Of a stretch of 34,684 bases of DNA, positions 14,960-22,215 are shown piece after piece; the first letter of the stretch is position 1; the number at the start of each line of letters is the position of its first letter. Both the position numbers and the translations under genes were made by a program. This DNA comes from a virus: positions 1 to 34,684 of IMG/VR virus record IMGVR_UViG_3300047547_000372; one strand, given 5' to 3'. The notes under the pieces were generated by a model. It made no database searches. It was not told the origin of the DNA and saw only the letters and a list, made by a program, of their open reading frames with translations.

Positions 14960-15128
14960 ATTACTGTTTCATTTCTCAAAAAAGGTATAGAATAACCCCA
15001 ATGATTAATATGAATGTTATCTCTCCGTATATCATGCCACAATGAATTTAATATTTACCCCGTGTAAAACAAGGTAAAAAATAGGTGCTTGTTTGCTGAT
15101 CCGTTTTAATACTTTTTGTGTCATAGGT

Positions 15129-15347
15129 TTATTCTCCATAGGTTTCTTTGTAAAACTGTTCGCCACGTCCTAAAAATAATTCAGCCCAACTTTCACCATC
15201 ATTATAAGCCTCAATTATCTGCTGCTTTTCCATTTCTTTGGCTTGTTCAAATATTTCATTTTCAGTATTGTAAATTGTGCCTTTACCTGATACTAATGCC
15301 ATTAAATTTTGTCGGTAAAATTCAACGGCTGTCTGTTTATTGCTCAT
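15129..15347 (-). CDS. Small acidic phage protein
   Basis: The 72-residue product is acidic and helical; its second half (EQAKEMEKQQIIEAYNDGES, then GEQFYKETYGE) is a pattern common in small Bacteroidetes phage genes of unknown function. It is the last gene of the minus-strand operon. Its ATG overlaps the stop of the upstream 53-residue gene (ATGA). A convergent gap of 169 bases separates it from the secreted-protein gene; I see only a weak inverted repeat there. Confidence 0.65.
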   Translation of the reverse strand: MSNKQTAVEFYRQNLMALVSGKGTIYNTENEIFEQAKEMEKQQIIEAYNDGESWAELFLGRGEQFYKETYGE

Positions 15348-15505
15348 CTTTGATTACCCCCTATTGAAACTTTTACTTTTGTATCACTCCAAACCCAATT
15401 AATTGGAGGGGCTGATGTCGCCATTGCATCATTTTGTTTTTTAACAGCTTCTTCAAGCGTATAAACTCTTTTTATTTCAGTTAATTGATAATCGTTATTG
15501 CTCAT
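15344..15505 (-). CDS. Small protein, 53 residues
   Basis: The product starts MSNNDYQLTEIKRVYTLEEA and includes PPINWVWSDTKVKVSIGG near the C-terminus. It has a charged helix followed by short strands and is too small for a confident family. Its start lies within the repeated junction sequence shared with other genes of this operon: the ATGAGCAATAA bases both end the upstream gene (KDEQ-stop) and start this one, giving an 11-base overlap. Confidence 0.55.
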   Translation of the reverse strand: MSNNDYQLTEIKRVYTLEEAVKKQNDAMATSAPPINWVWSDTKVKVSIGGNQR

Positions 15506-15821
15506 CTTTGATTAATATTAATTCTTCACCTGTTAGTGCAAAGTAAAGGTTCTGTAATTGGTGGACGTACAATAAAACAACTCCTGTAAAATCACCACAA
15601 TACCATAAACAACCGTTTTCATCAATTTTAAAGTAGCTATCAATATACCCTATTTTAAACCCATTCCAATCAAACTTCAACAGCCATTCTTCTGTGAGTG
15701 GGATAGGTTCTGCTTTTGTTTCTTTTGACGTTTCTGTTGTGTCAATTATTGAAACCTGAAAAGGTCTTTTATCAGCTTTCCATTGTAGCCAATTCCCAAT
15801 TCTTAATTCATTCGCTTTCAT
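15495..15821 (-). CDS. '[11 protein letters not shown]' family phage protein
   Basis: The 108-residue product begins [14 protein letters not shown] and contains PIPLTEEWLLKF and YVHQLQNLYFALTGEEL. All three blocks are hallmarks of a protein widespread in Bacteroidetes phages with no assigned biochemical function. A compact beta-rich fold seems likely. It ends in LILIKDEQ, encoded by the junction repeat also found at the end of the next upstream gene. It is coupled with both neighbours by overlaps of 11 and 14 bases. Confidence 0.75.
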   Translation of the reverse strand: MKANELRIGNWLQWKADKRPFQVSIIDTTETSKETKAEPIPLTEEWLLKFDWNGFKIGYIDSYFKIDENGCLWYCGDFTGVVLLYVHQLQNLYFALTGEELILIKDEQ

Positions 15822-16119
15822 CTTTGATTAATATTAATTCGTTTGTTAGGTTGTTTGCTGTGCAGTAGGATTGCCATTTTCTTTCTATAATTTCAGTATA
15901 AGCAGAGATTGACCCCATATCCACTAAGCTAAATCGTTGCCCGATTGTTAATTCATTCGCACGACCAAGTATAGTCCATGTGCCGGGGGGAAATGCAATA
16001 TGCTTTGTGCCGCCAAAATATAACACCCTTACACCGTATATTAATCCCATTACAGGCTCTATGCCATCAGGCACTTCAACCGCTAACGCTTTAACCTTTA
16101 ATCCCGTTAGTTCTTTCAT
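15808..16119 (-). CDS. Hypothetical protein with shared LILIKDE C-terminus
   Basis: The 103-residue product starts [19 protein letters not shown] and has [15 protein letters not shown] in the middle. It ends [11 protein letters not shown], using the same 22-base sequence that encodes the end of the following gene. The predicted content is mixed alpha/beta, with no recognised family. It is coupled to the pentapeptide gene by ATGA and to the downstream gene by a 14-base overlap. Confidence 0.6.
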   Translation of the reverse strand: MKELTGLKVKALAVEVPDGIEPVMGLIYGVRVLYFGGTKHIAFPPGTWTILGRANELTIGQRFSLVDMGSISAYTEIIERKWQSYCTANNLTNELILIKDESE

Positions 16120-16724
16120 TTCTTTATAGCGTTTAAAACCTCAAATTCCTCAATCCACCCATATACTATTTTAGCAATAGGGTGATTATCGGGAGTGTCA
16201 CCTACATCAATTCCTAAGAAAAGACGTTCAATAGGTCGTGAGGCGTTTCTTTCACTTAAAACAAGATTAAAGGTATCACTGTCTCTGGGTAGTGATTTAC
16301 AAATTGTGCCATTGAGGCAGCAACAATCGCCCTCATAAACAGAACCATTTATATTACCTTCTTTCATCTTCGCCTTTAAATTTGGGATTTCTGATGTGGC
16401 AAGAGAAAGAACTTTAAATAAATCTTCTTTTGCTCCTCTGAGGTTGGCTCCTGCGAGGTCGGCTCCTTCGAGGTCGGCTCCTGCGAGGTTGGCTCCTCTG
16501 AGGTTGGCTCCTGCGAGGTTGGCTCCTCTGAGGTCGGCTCCTGCGAGGTCGGCTCCTTCGAGGTCGGCTCCTTCGAGGTCGGCTCCTGCGAGGTCGGCTC
16601 CTTCGAGGTCGGCTCCTGAATCAACAGCATTTTCAACAGTTTTTTTAACTGTATTATCTTCGCACCCTAACTCAAATAGGGTGTTTAATGTCCAACGGTG
16701 TTTAATTTGTATTTTGATATTCAT
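16116..16724 (-). CDS. Pentapeptide-repeat protein with C-terminal domain
   Basis: The product has 202 residues. Residues 1-37 form a charged lead-in; residues 38-97 are 12 uninterrupted pentapeptides of the form A(D/N)L(E/A/R)G, followed by AKEDL. Twelve repeats make three coils of a right-handed quadrilateral beta-helix. The 105-residue C-terminal part contains CCC (GDCCCLNG) and [20 protein letters not shown], unrelated to the repeats. Known pentapeptide proteins such as MfpA and Qnr mimic DNA and protect or inhibit gyrase, but they have longer solenoids, so this role is only a possibility. It sits in an ATGA-coupled accessory operon. Confidence 0.8.
   Translation of the reverse strand: MNIKIQIKHRWTLNTLFELGCEDNTVKKTVENAVDSGADLEGADLAGADLEGADLEGADLAGADLRGANLAGANLRGANLAGADLEGADLAGANLRGAKEDLFKVLSLATSEIPNLKAKMKEGNINGSVYEGDCCCLNGTICKSLPRDSDTFNLVLSERNASRPIERLFLGIDVGDTPDNHPIAKIVYGWIEEFEVLNAIKK
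16434..16613 (-). repeat. Twelve 15-bp tandem repeats (pentapeptide array)
   Basis: The 15-base unit, on the plus strand GGCTCCT(G/T)CGAGGT(C/T)-like, repeats 12 times. Units differ at only a few positions and are otherwise identical, unlike the diverged repeats of the fibre gene. Slippage or unequal crossing-over should change copy number easily. Confidence 0.9.
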
Positions 16725-16981
16725 GATTTTATTTTGTTTAAAATGTAGTTTGCGCCTGCTTCAAATTCAGTTACCGCTAAATCAAATTGACTTCTATCCC
16801 ATCCAGCATCTATTATCTCTTCACTTGTTGGTAAGTCAGGAAGTTTGCAGTTTTCGTGCGGGGTTTCTGATTGAATGCTTATTTCAAATGGTTCGTCTGA
16901 TTGGCCACAATACTGAACTTCATCCCTCCATAAAAACGCATACGGGCAATCCCTACACCCTTTTATTGTTAAAACTTTCAT
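16721..16981 (-). CDS. Cysteine-rich small protein, possible zinc binder
   Basis: From ATG 16981 the protein has 86 residues. The frame is open 13 codons further upstream, but the ATGA overlap with the upstream gene favours this start. It begins [16 protein letters not shown] and continues with QYCGQS and [10 protein letters not shown], so four or five cysteines are placed C-x2-C, C and C. This resembles short Bacteroidetes phage proteins with 'CxxCP...C.LP' that probably bind zinc. No function is assigned. Confidence 0.65.
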   Translation of the reverse strand: MKVLTIKGCRDCPYAFLWRDEVQYCGQSDEPFEISIQSETPHENCKLPDLPTSEEIIDAGWDRSQFDLAVTEFEAGANYILNKIKS

Positions 16982-17193
16982 TCGTTTATTAAAAATAGAT
17001 TTACTTCCTTTTGAACACACAGGTCTAATTCACGTTTTGCGGCTTCGCGGGTTTTGAATAGATACGGGATTTCTAAGCCAGTATAGAAAATGTATGTTAC
17101 CCATTTTTTGCCGTACCATTTATTGATTTGTCGCTGCACAATGAAGCCATCCAACTCACCCAAAACCAACACCTCTTTTATTCTAAATTTCAT
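16978..17193 (-). CDS. Hypothetical protein, 71 residues
   Basis: ATG 17193 is preferred because it follows the winged-helix stop by four bases; the frame extends 26 codons upstream without a better start. The product ([20 protein letters not shown], then [17 protein letters not shown] and a C-terminal charged helix) looks like a small beta-sheet plus helix fold. It is common for phages to carry such genes; I recognise no specific family. Confidence 0.6.
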   Translation of the reverse strand: MKFRIKEVLVLGELDGFIVQRQINKWYGKKWVTYIFYTGLEIPYLFKTREAAKRELDLCVQKEVNLFLINE

Positions 17194-17197
17194 CTTA

Positions 17198-17509
17198 TTA
17201 CTGATTATACTTATAAACGTGCTCAGGTCCGCCATTGGGCCCTGGTACTGTATGCCGCTTTTCCAGCACACCAGCCTTTTTCAAAACCGATATTGCCCTG
17301 CGAACTGAGGTGAGTAGTATCTCACTTCCATAATGCTTCTTCATTTCCACATGGCACCGGCTGGCGGTCATAAATCCATGTTTGCGGAATAATTCTTTTA
17401 CCTGATCCGTTTGCTTGCCCGCTGTTTCAGTTTTATCCTGTAATGGCTGGTCTGTTAAACCAGTGGTATTGAAATATACCTGCGGTTGGTTAAATAAGTC
17501 TGGCTGCAT
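17198..17509 (-). CDS. Winged-helix DNA-binding protein
   Basis: From ATG 17509 the product has 103 residues. The N-terminal 40 residues are polar and disordered-looking. Residues 40-100 (QVKELFRKHGFMTASRCHVE, then SVRRAISVLKKAGVLEKR and EHVYKYN) form a winged helix, with the recognition helix in 'TSVRRAISVLKKAGVL' and a wing afterwards. It is first in the accessory operon, so it may control that operon or other phage promoters. Its ATG lies seven bases after a candidate -7 box, which implies a very short leader. Confidence 0.7.
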   Translation of the reverse strand: MQPDLFNQPQVYFNTTGLTDQPLQDKTETAGKQTDQVKELFRKHGFMTASRCHVEMKKHYGSEILLTSVRRAISVLKKAGVLEKRHTVPGPNGGPEHVYKYNQ

Positions 17510-17516
17510 AACAGCA

Positions 17517-17548
17517 CAAACTAAATACAAAAAGAAATAAAAAACAAA
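17517..17548 (-). promoter_or_regulatory. Bacteroidota-type promoter of the accessory operon
   Basis: On the minus strand TTTG (17548-17545) is followed after 20 bases by TTAGTTTG (17524-17517), one mismatch to TAnnTTTG. The spacer is the T-rich tract shared with other phage promoters. The gene ATG starts seven bases later. Confidence 0.6.
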
Positions 17549-17554
17549 TAAAAT

Positions 17555-18775
17555 CTAAAATCTTTGTGCAAAATCTTTCAGCGCATATGCCAACTCAAAG
17601 TCGTACTGCACCGCTTCAAATTCTTCGCCCGTCTTTTTATTGTGTGCAGTGCCGGTTACTGTCATACCGGTTACTACTCCATCCTTTAACATATACACCA
17701 ATGGAGAGGTGGCCAATTGGTCCAGCAGTTCCATTTCGGTACTGTTGAGCCAGCGGGTAGTGAGCTGCACGGACTCGCTAACTTCCGTGAAGTGGTTTAC
17801 CATACCCAATCCATCAGCGGAATACAGGTAGTTGTTGCCACTTATTGCCCGTTGGTTGCGCCTGTATGCCTTACGCTGGGTATCACTCTTATATTGGTTC
17901 TGCCCATCAAACACAAAGCTGTCAAACCCACCGTACCGGTTCATCCAGTACAGCACCACAGGCGTTGTAAAGTTGCTCTCACAGTTTACATCAAACCTCA
18001 TTACCTCACCCGTAAGTGCCGGAGCTGCACTGTTGTACATCTGCAGGGTATAGTAAACCGTGGTGCTCGGAATTACAGAACCTGGTGTTCCACTCACAAG
18101 GGTTACAATACCATTCAGATTTTCCGGGTGTGCGGGTATTCTTATAAGTGTATATGCAGGATCGTTGGTGGTTAATCCAGTGGCAAAGTAACTGGTAGTT
18201 GTTGCACCTGCAGAATCGTAGGCCACTACCTTTACCCTATCCGGTGGCGCACTGGGTTTCTGCAACAACCACAAATGCCCCCACTGGTTTAATGTGGTGG
18301 GGTAGTTGCTGCGAATGGGTGTAAGAAACCTGCCAACACCCGTGCTGCCATTGTCGTACTGCCACGATGAAATACTGAAAGCCGGGAACTCGTATGTCTT
18401 CAGGGCTGCATTCCACACAAAGGTGGTGGTTCCGGTGGCAAGGTTCAGATATTCTGTAACTGTGCTGCCGTATTCCTCACCAAACTTAATGTAGTAACGG
18501 TAATAGCTACTCAGGTTTTGGCTGCTCACAATCTCATTGTATGCAAAGTTGTAACTGAGGTAAGCCTCAATGATTCTCCCCAAACTAAACCAGCCTTTTG
18601 TTGTACCGGTTTCAATGGGTCGTTTTAATTTACACAGCAGGGTGCCGCCTGCGCTGTATACCTCTGCAATAAACTGGAAGTTTGGCTGTGCCGTGTTGTT
18701 GGATGAAACCATCCAGTTCTGATCATTAAACACAGGCCCTGGTGTGGTGGGTTCCTGTAAGATTGTGATTGCCAT
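17555..18775 (-). CDS. Virion structural protein on the minus strand
   Basis: From ATG 18775 the protein has 406 residues. TTG 18781 is in frame, but the start element abuts ATG 18775. The beta-rich sequence contains the block LYWMNRYGGFDSFVFDG followed by QRKAYRRNQ (about 283-315), a pattern I know from Bacteroidetes phage tail or baseplate proteins. The C-terminus has EEFEAVQYDFELAYALKDFAQ. Its orientation opposes all other structural genes, and it is divergently arranged with the protease gene. It ends near the promoter of the accessory operon, so both minus-strand units may be read in series. Confidence 0.65.
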   Translation of the reverse strand: MAITILQEPTTPGPVFNDQNWMVSSNNTAQPNFQFIAEVYSAGGTLLCKLKRPIETGTTKGWFSLGRIIEAYLSYNFAYNEIVSSQNLSSYYRYYIKFGEEYGSTVTEYLNLATGTTTFVWNAALKTYEFPAFSISSWQYDNGSTGVGRFLTPIRSNYPTTLNQWGHLWLLQKPSAPPDRVKVVAYDSAGATTTSYFATGLTTNDPAYTLIRIPAHPENLNGIVTLVSGTPGSVIPSTTVYYTLQMYNSAAPALTGEVMRFDVNCESNFTTPVVLYWMNRYGGFDSFVFDGQNQYKSDTQRKAYRRNQRAISGNNYLYSADGLGMVNHFTEVSESVQLTTRWLNSTEMELLDQLATSPLVYMLKDGVVTGMTVTGTAHNKKTGEEFEAVQYDFELAYALKDFAQRF

Positions 18776-18790
18776 TTGCAATGAATAGCC
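18776..18790 (-). promoter_or_regulatory. Start-associated element, minus strand
   Basis: The minus strand reads GGCTATTCATTGCAA directly before ATG 18775. Together with the plus-strand copy at 18796 it makes an 8-bp inverted repeat (TGAATAGC-6 nt-GCTATTCA). Confidence 0.6.
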
Positions 18791-18795
18791 TTTAC

Positions 18796-18808
18796 GCTAT
18801 TCAAAACC
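18796..18808 (+). promoter_or_regulatory. Start-associated element, plus strand
   Basis: GCTATTCAAAACC directly precedes ATG 18809. The 33-base divergent intergenic region therefore consists almost wholly of two head-to-head start elements. Confidence 0.6.
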
Positions 18809-19462
18809 ATGTACCCAACAGACTTGCCTGTCTTTAAAATGACATGCTCAGAGTTCGACAATATGGAGGACTGGGAAAGCATCCACCTTGTTGAGAACCC
18901 TGCCATAAAAGAACACTGGTTGCTTTTCTCAGAAGAAAAAACACCTTTCGTTTTCACAACCTCCAGCGATGAGCAGCGCATAATCACTGGACCTATACTT
19001 ATCCCTGACCTTCCTGTTAGGCGATTCCAGCCTGTGGTAAAAGGTGGTGAGCCCATTAAGTTTTATGCAGTAGCGGACAAGGAAACTGTACGGGCCACGG
19101 CCAAGATGTATGCCCGTAACCGCAAGCTGAATGCCATTGGCATTGAGCACGGCCAGCAATACCCGGAAGGGGTGCATCTGTTCCAGGTCTTTTTAAGCGA
19201 TGCGGATTCTGGCATAAGTAACCCCAAAGGCTTTGAATCCTTACCCGATGGAACCCTTTACGCCTCATACCTCATAGACAATGACAAGGTGTGGCAGGAT
19301 GCCAAGGACGGCAAACTCAACGGGTACTCCATTCAGGCATTGTTTGGATTGGAGCCTGTAAACGTGGATGCGGATGAAGATGCGGAAACCCTTGTGGAGT
19401 TGGCAGAGTTGGAGGAAATGGTTGAAAAAATCACAAACAAATTTTCCGCTGCTATTCAGTAA
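18809..19462 (+). CDS. Capsid maturation protease, XkdF-like
   Basis: The protein has 217 residues. The order WESIHLVENPAIKEHW, then DEQRIITGPILIPDLP, IGIEHGQ (about 110-117), VFLSDADSG and SYLIDNDKVWQDAKDGKLNGYS matches the PBSX XkdF-type serine protease family. The conserved 'IEHGQ' His and the 'NGYSI' Ser region fit the catalytic residues of that family. The C-terminal 45 residues are acidic and helical. It cleaves the scaffold and primes the procapsid. It is followed 12 bases later by the scaffold gene, the expected partner. Confidence 0.82.
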   Translation: MYPTDLPVFKMTCSEFDNMEDWESIHLVENPAIKEHWLLFSEEKTPFVFTTSSDEQRIITGPILIPDLPVRRFQPVVKGGEPIKFYAVADKETVRATAKMYARNRKLNAIGIEHGQQYPEGVHLFQVFLSDADSGISNPKGFESLPDGTLYASYLIDNDKVWQDAKDGKLNGYSIQALFGLEPVNVDADEDAETLVELAELEEMVEKITNKFSAAIQ

Positions 19463-19474
19463 GCAAATCCAATT

Positions 19475-20068
19475 ATGGCAACCACTATTAAAGAAAAAAT
19501 CGCCAGCCTTAAAGACTTAGCAAAACAGCTATTGAGCTTTAGCGAAGAAAATGGAGCAGGCGACCCCCCAGCATCCACAGAGGGTGAATACAAATTGGCA
19601 GACGGCACAATTGTAAAAGCCGCCAGCCTCAATGCAGGAACAGCCGTAACGCTTGTAACTGCCGATGGAGAAGTTCCAGCACCGGAAGGTGATTACTCCC
19701 TTGAAGATGGCCGTATCCTTAAAGTGGATGCAGCCGGAAATATTGTGGAGGTAATGGATGCTCCAACAGAGCAACCCCCTGCAGAAGAAGCCTCAATTGA
19801 AATGGCTGCCATTGTGGAGCAGGTAATGGAGAAAGTACGTGCCGAGTTCAGCGCAATCCTTACCGCCAAAGACGAGCAGATCGCCGCAATTGAAAAAGCC
19901 AACACGGCCCTTATCAACAAGAACAAAGAAACCACCCTTGCATTCAGCCAATTGGTGGAGTTGGTAGATGAACTGGGCAAAGTAACACCTGCCCCCATCA
20001 CCGACCAGAAAGGCGCTGAAAAAACAGAGAAGGACCTGCTTGGGTACTTCCGCAAAACCAACTCATAA
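19475..20068 (+). CDS. Capsid scaffolding protein
   Basis: The protein has 197 residues. An N-terminal helix (TTIKEKIASLKDLAKQLLSF) is followed by two related beta modules (EYKLADGTIVKAASLNAG and DYSLEDGRILKVDAAGNIVE) at about 36-92. An acidic, proline-rich linker (PTEQPPAEEAS) then leads to a long coiled coil at about 105-170. The doubled 'GDY.L.DGR...V' module is typical of Bacteroidetes phage scaffold proteins, located between protease and capsid. The protein should guide shell assembly and then be removed. Confidence 0.75.
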   Translation: MATTIKEKIASLKDLAKQLLSFSEENGAGDPPASTEGEYKLADGTIVKAASLNAGTAVTLVTADGEVPAPEGDYSLEDGRILKVDAAGNIVEVMDAPTEQPPAEEASIEMAAIVEQVMEKVRAEFSAILTAKDEQIAAIEKANTALINKNKETTLAFSQLVELVDELGKVTPAPITDQKGAEKTEKDLLGYFRKTNS

Positions 20069-20091
20069 AAAAACATAGGAGAACATAAACA

Positions 20092-21033
20092 ATGTCATTT
20101 TCAACCCCTGCGCTAAATGCGTGGTTCAACGAAGCCGACAACCGACTGGGGTTTGTCAAAAAAGCTATCCTTGGTGGCGATACCGCTGCTGTAGTGAAAA
20201 AAGCCCCAGGTATTAAGTACAAGCTGCCATTGAATGGCCTGTACACTACTTCCACCTTTGTTGCAGACAGCTGCGATGATTCAGCCTCCGGCACTACCAC
20301 CTTCACACAGCGTGTGTTGGAAGTAAAGCCATTGAAGGATGTTGAATTGATTTGCGCTGCCGACTTGCAAACCAAGTGGACAAACGCTTTGATGGCATCA
20401 GGTTCGCCTGACACAGTGCCAGCAGAGATTGCCACTTTGATCATGGATGAAAAAGCCCGTGCACATCAGGGAGCTTTGGAAACTGCTGTATGGCAGGAGA
20501 CTTCCTTGTTCAGTGGGTTCAACAAAATCCTTGAAGATTTGGGATTTGGTGGTGCAGGGGATCCTATCAACGGAAACCCAACAGGTATTACCGCTGCCAC
20601 CGGCATTGTTGCATCCAACATTATGACCATTATGGACAACATGTATTCATTGATTCCTGCGGCTGTTAAAAGTCAGCACAAAGATGAATTGGTTTGCTTC
20701 ATGGGTTATGATGTATACAGTGTGTACAGCCTGAAGCTGCGTGACCTTAACCTGTTCCACTACAAACCCACAGACGGACTCGGTGAGTTGTACCACCCTG
20801 GTACCAACATGCGTGTAGTTCCTGTAGGTGGCCAAAATGGAACTTACCGGATGGTGAGCACATGGAAAGACAACCTCATAATTGGTTGTGATGTAGATTC
20901 AGAAGAAACCAATGTTCGCTGGATTGACATTAACGACAAAGATTATGAAGGCGTGAAGGTTAAGACCAACATCAAAATTGGTGTACAGATTGCCTTGACT
21001 GAGGACTGTGTGTATTTTGACCTTGTACCTTAA
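20092..21033 (+). CDS. Major capsid protein
   Basis: The protein has 313 residues. It lies after protease and scaffold and before a strong terminator, the usual place of the capsid gene. Recognisable blocks are VLEVKPLKDVELICAADLQT (E-loop/P-domain region), MDEKARAHQGALETAVWQ, and the C-terminal NIKIGVQIALTEDCVYFD. These fit Bacteroidetes phage HK97-fold capsid proteins. Unlike most genes here, it has a purine-rich AGGAGAA 12-6 bases before the ATG, possibly an unusual Shine-Dalgarno site for a highly expressed gene. Confidence 0.8.
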   Translation: MSFSTPALNAWFNEADNRLGFVKKAILGGDTAAVVKKAPGIKYKLPLNGLYTTSTFVADSCDDSASGTTTFTQRVLEVKPLKDVELICAADLQTKWTNALMASGSPDTVPAEIATLIMDEKARAHQGALETAVWQETSLFSGFNKILEDLGFGGAGDPINGNPTGITAATGIVASNIMTIMDNMYSLIPAAVKSQHKDELVCFMGYDVYSVYSLKLRDLNLFHYKPTDGLGELYHPGTNMRVVPVGGQNGTYRMVSTWKDNLIIGCDVDSEETNVRWIDINDKDYEGVKVKTNIKIGVQIALTEDCVYFDLVP

Positions 21034-21063
21034 TCTGATTTAAGAAGCAGTAAAACCATAACG

Positions 21064-21089
21064 GGGCGGGTGAACAGCCCGCCCTTTTT
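21064..21089 (+). terminator. Intrinsic terminator after major capsid gene
   Basis: GGGCGGG (21064-21070) pairs with CCCGCCC (21078-21084) around a seven-base loop, followed by five T residues. It is a very stable seven-pair GC stem. It probably trims capsid mRNA or attenuates read-through to the tail-tube gene. Confidence 0.9.
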
Positions 21090-21116
21090 GTAAAACCTAA
21101 ATAAGAAAAACCAGAT

Positions 21117-21635
21117 ATGTGTACCTTAACCGGATCAATCTCACTGGCAGCCTGCGACGGTAGCGGTGGCTTTACACGAATGAAGGTGACCCCAAAGAGC
21201 AACGTGCTTACCTGGGCAGATGCTTCCAACGTGATTACCCCTACCGTAACCAGCAATGCCAGTATATTTGAAATTGAAGTACCCAATGATATGATCAAGG
21301 GTAAATCAGTTCAGCAAGACACCAGAGCCAACAATGTGGCCCCTGTGTATGACCATGAAGTAATGGTTACCACCCAAAAGAACGATGCGGCAACACGCCA
21401 CTTTCTTAACCTTTTGGGAAGCAATGAAGTTGTTGTATTTTTGAAGGACAACAATGGCAAGTGGCTTGTTTTTGGCGACATGACCCGTGGACTGCGCACT
21501 GTGGTTACCGGTAAAGACCATGCAAAAACAGGTGATACCTATGGCTTGGATGTGAACCTTAAATCTTTTGGCAACTTAAAGCCAGAGGGTGAAGTAGCAT
21601 CAGGAGCTGTAACCACACTTGCTCTCGAATCATAA
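21117..21635 (+). CDS. Putative major tail (tube) protein
   Basis: The product has 172 residues. The N-terminus (MCTLTGSISLAACDGSGGFT) and the later blocks VAPVYDHEVMVTTQKNDAAT, NEVVVFLKDNNGKWLVFGD and GLDVNLKSFGN resemble the small Bacteroidetes phage structural protein that opens with 'C.LT.GI...C.D..GG'. These are usually considered tail-tube proteins. It is set off by terminators on both sides, so the transcript is monocistronic and probably abundant, consistent with a major virion protein. The exact identity could also be a capsid-associated protein. Confidence 0.5.
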   Translation: MCTLTGSISLAACDGSGGFTRMKVTPKSNVLTWADASNVITPTVTSNASIFEIEVPNDMIKGKSVQQDTRANNVAPVYDHEVMVTTQKNDAATRHFLNLLGSNEVVVFLKDNNGKWLVFGDMTRGLRTVVTGKDHAKTGDTYGLDVNLKSFGNLKPEGEVASGAVTTLALES

Positions 21636-21665
21636 GAAAACCACCTCTCTTTCATAAGCCGGAAG

Positions 21666-21695
21666 CCCTGCACCAAAAGTGTGGGGTTTCTTTTT
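21666..21695 (+). terminator. Intrinsic terminator after tail-tube gene
   Basis: CCCTGCAC (21666-21673) pairs with GTGTGGGG (21679-21686) around CAAAA, with two G-U pairs, followed by TTTCTTTTT. The next start element begins four bases later. Confidence 0.7.
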
Positions 21696-21698
21696 GGT

Positions 21699-21712
21699 GC
21701 TATTCATAAAGC
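21699..21712 (+). promoter_or_regulatory. Start-associated element
   Basis: GCTATTCATAAAGC directly precedes ATG 21713. It decides the start of a short gene that might otherwise be missed. Only a short GCT/AGC stem is possible. Confidence 0.55.
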
Positions 21713-21877
21713 ATGGCAAAAGAAGAATCTAAAATTACCACTCCAAAGCCCAAAGTAAAGGAGGGTGTACTAGGTGCTCTGGTGCAAGTTCGTAAAGGGG
21801 AGGCTTTTATAGTTGAACCAACAGCGGAGTGCGCGAAAAAACTTCAAAAACTTGGCTTAACCGATTACCTGGAATGA
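21713..21877 (+). CDS. Small protein before head-tail genes, 54 residues
   Basis: The product begins MAKEESKITTPKPKVKEGVL and ends AKKLQKLGLTDYLE. A basic, flexible N-terminus precedes a short beta-helix segment (GALVQVRKGEAFIVEPTAE). Evidence that it is real: start element directly before the ATG, terminator before that, and a four-base ATGA overlap with the next gene. No family is recognised. Confidence 0.65.
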   Translation: MAKEESKITTPKPKVKEGVLGALVQVRKGEAFIVEPTAECAKKLQKLGLTDYLE

Positions 21878-22215
21878 TACTTTCTAAGCAGGAGGATACA
21901 ACCATATACCCCCGCTGCTACGATGCGGCCAGTTCTGCTGCGCCTGTTTATGCCATGGAGTTATACAACCGGGAATCGGATGTTCTGCTGCGTATGCAAC
22001 TCACTGACACAAGTGCCCGGCCAACATCATTTCAAAAGTTCACCATTAAGCCATGGCAGCTGCAAATTTCACCCGGTGTTTACAAGTACAGGATTATTGA
22101 TACCAGCGATTCCGATAAGGTACTGGAGAGAGGCCGTGCAAATGTTACCGATATAAACCACACAACTACATCACATGCAATCACAGACACCATTAGGGCA
22201 CACAGTGTTGAATAA
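21874..22215 (+). CDS. Small beta-rich structural protein
   Basis: From ATG 21874 (ATGA overlap with the upstream gene) the product has 113 residues. The frame is open 15 codons further, but that part overlaps coding sequence. The pattern VYAMELYNRESDVLLRMQL, then SPGVYKYRIIDTSDSDKVLE and RGRANV is an Ig-like beta sandwich seen in small phage virion proteins ('G.Y.YRI.......E.G...V'). Its 3' end overlaps the portal frame. Role unknown. Confidence 0.55.
   Translation: MILSKQEDTTIYPRCYDAASSAAPVYAMELYNRESDVLLRMQLTDTSARPTSFQKFTIKPWQLQISPGVYKYRIIDTSDSDKVLERGRANVTDINHTTTSHAITDTIRAHSVE

Noticed and set aside
15054-15078. Inverted repeat TTTACC/GGTAAA between converging genes, possible terminator
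   Set aside because: Short AT-rich stem, 13-base loop and no T run on either strand. Too weak to call.
16434-16613. CRISPR-like look of regularly spaced repeats
   Set aside because: The units are directly adjacent 15-mers without spacers and lie inside a coding sequence.
16376-16636. Minus-strand frame encoding an [10 protein letters not shown] repeat peptide
   Set aside because: It is another frame of the same array, with no start context. The ADLxG frame has a known fold.
16396-16992. Long plus-strand open frame rich in Ala-Pro-Ser-Arg over the pentapeptide array
   Set aside because: It is a shadow of the 15-base repeats; the opposite strand encodes a clear pentapeptide protein with coupled neighbours.
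19449-19457. GCTATTCAG before the scaffold gene as another start element
   Set aside because: It lies 18 or more bases from the ATG and within the coding end of the protease gene. Spacing does not match the others.
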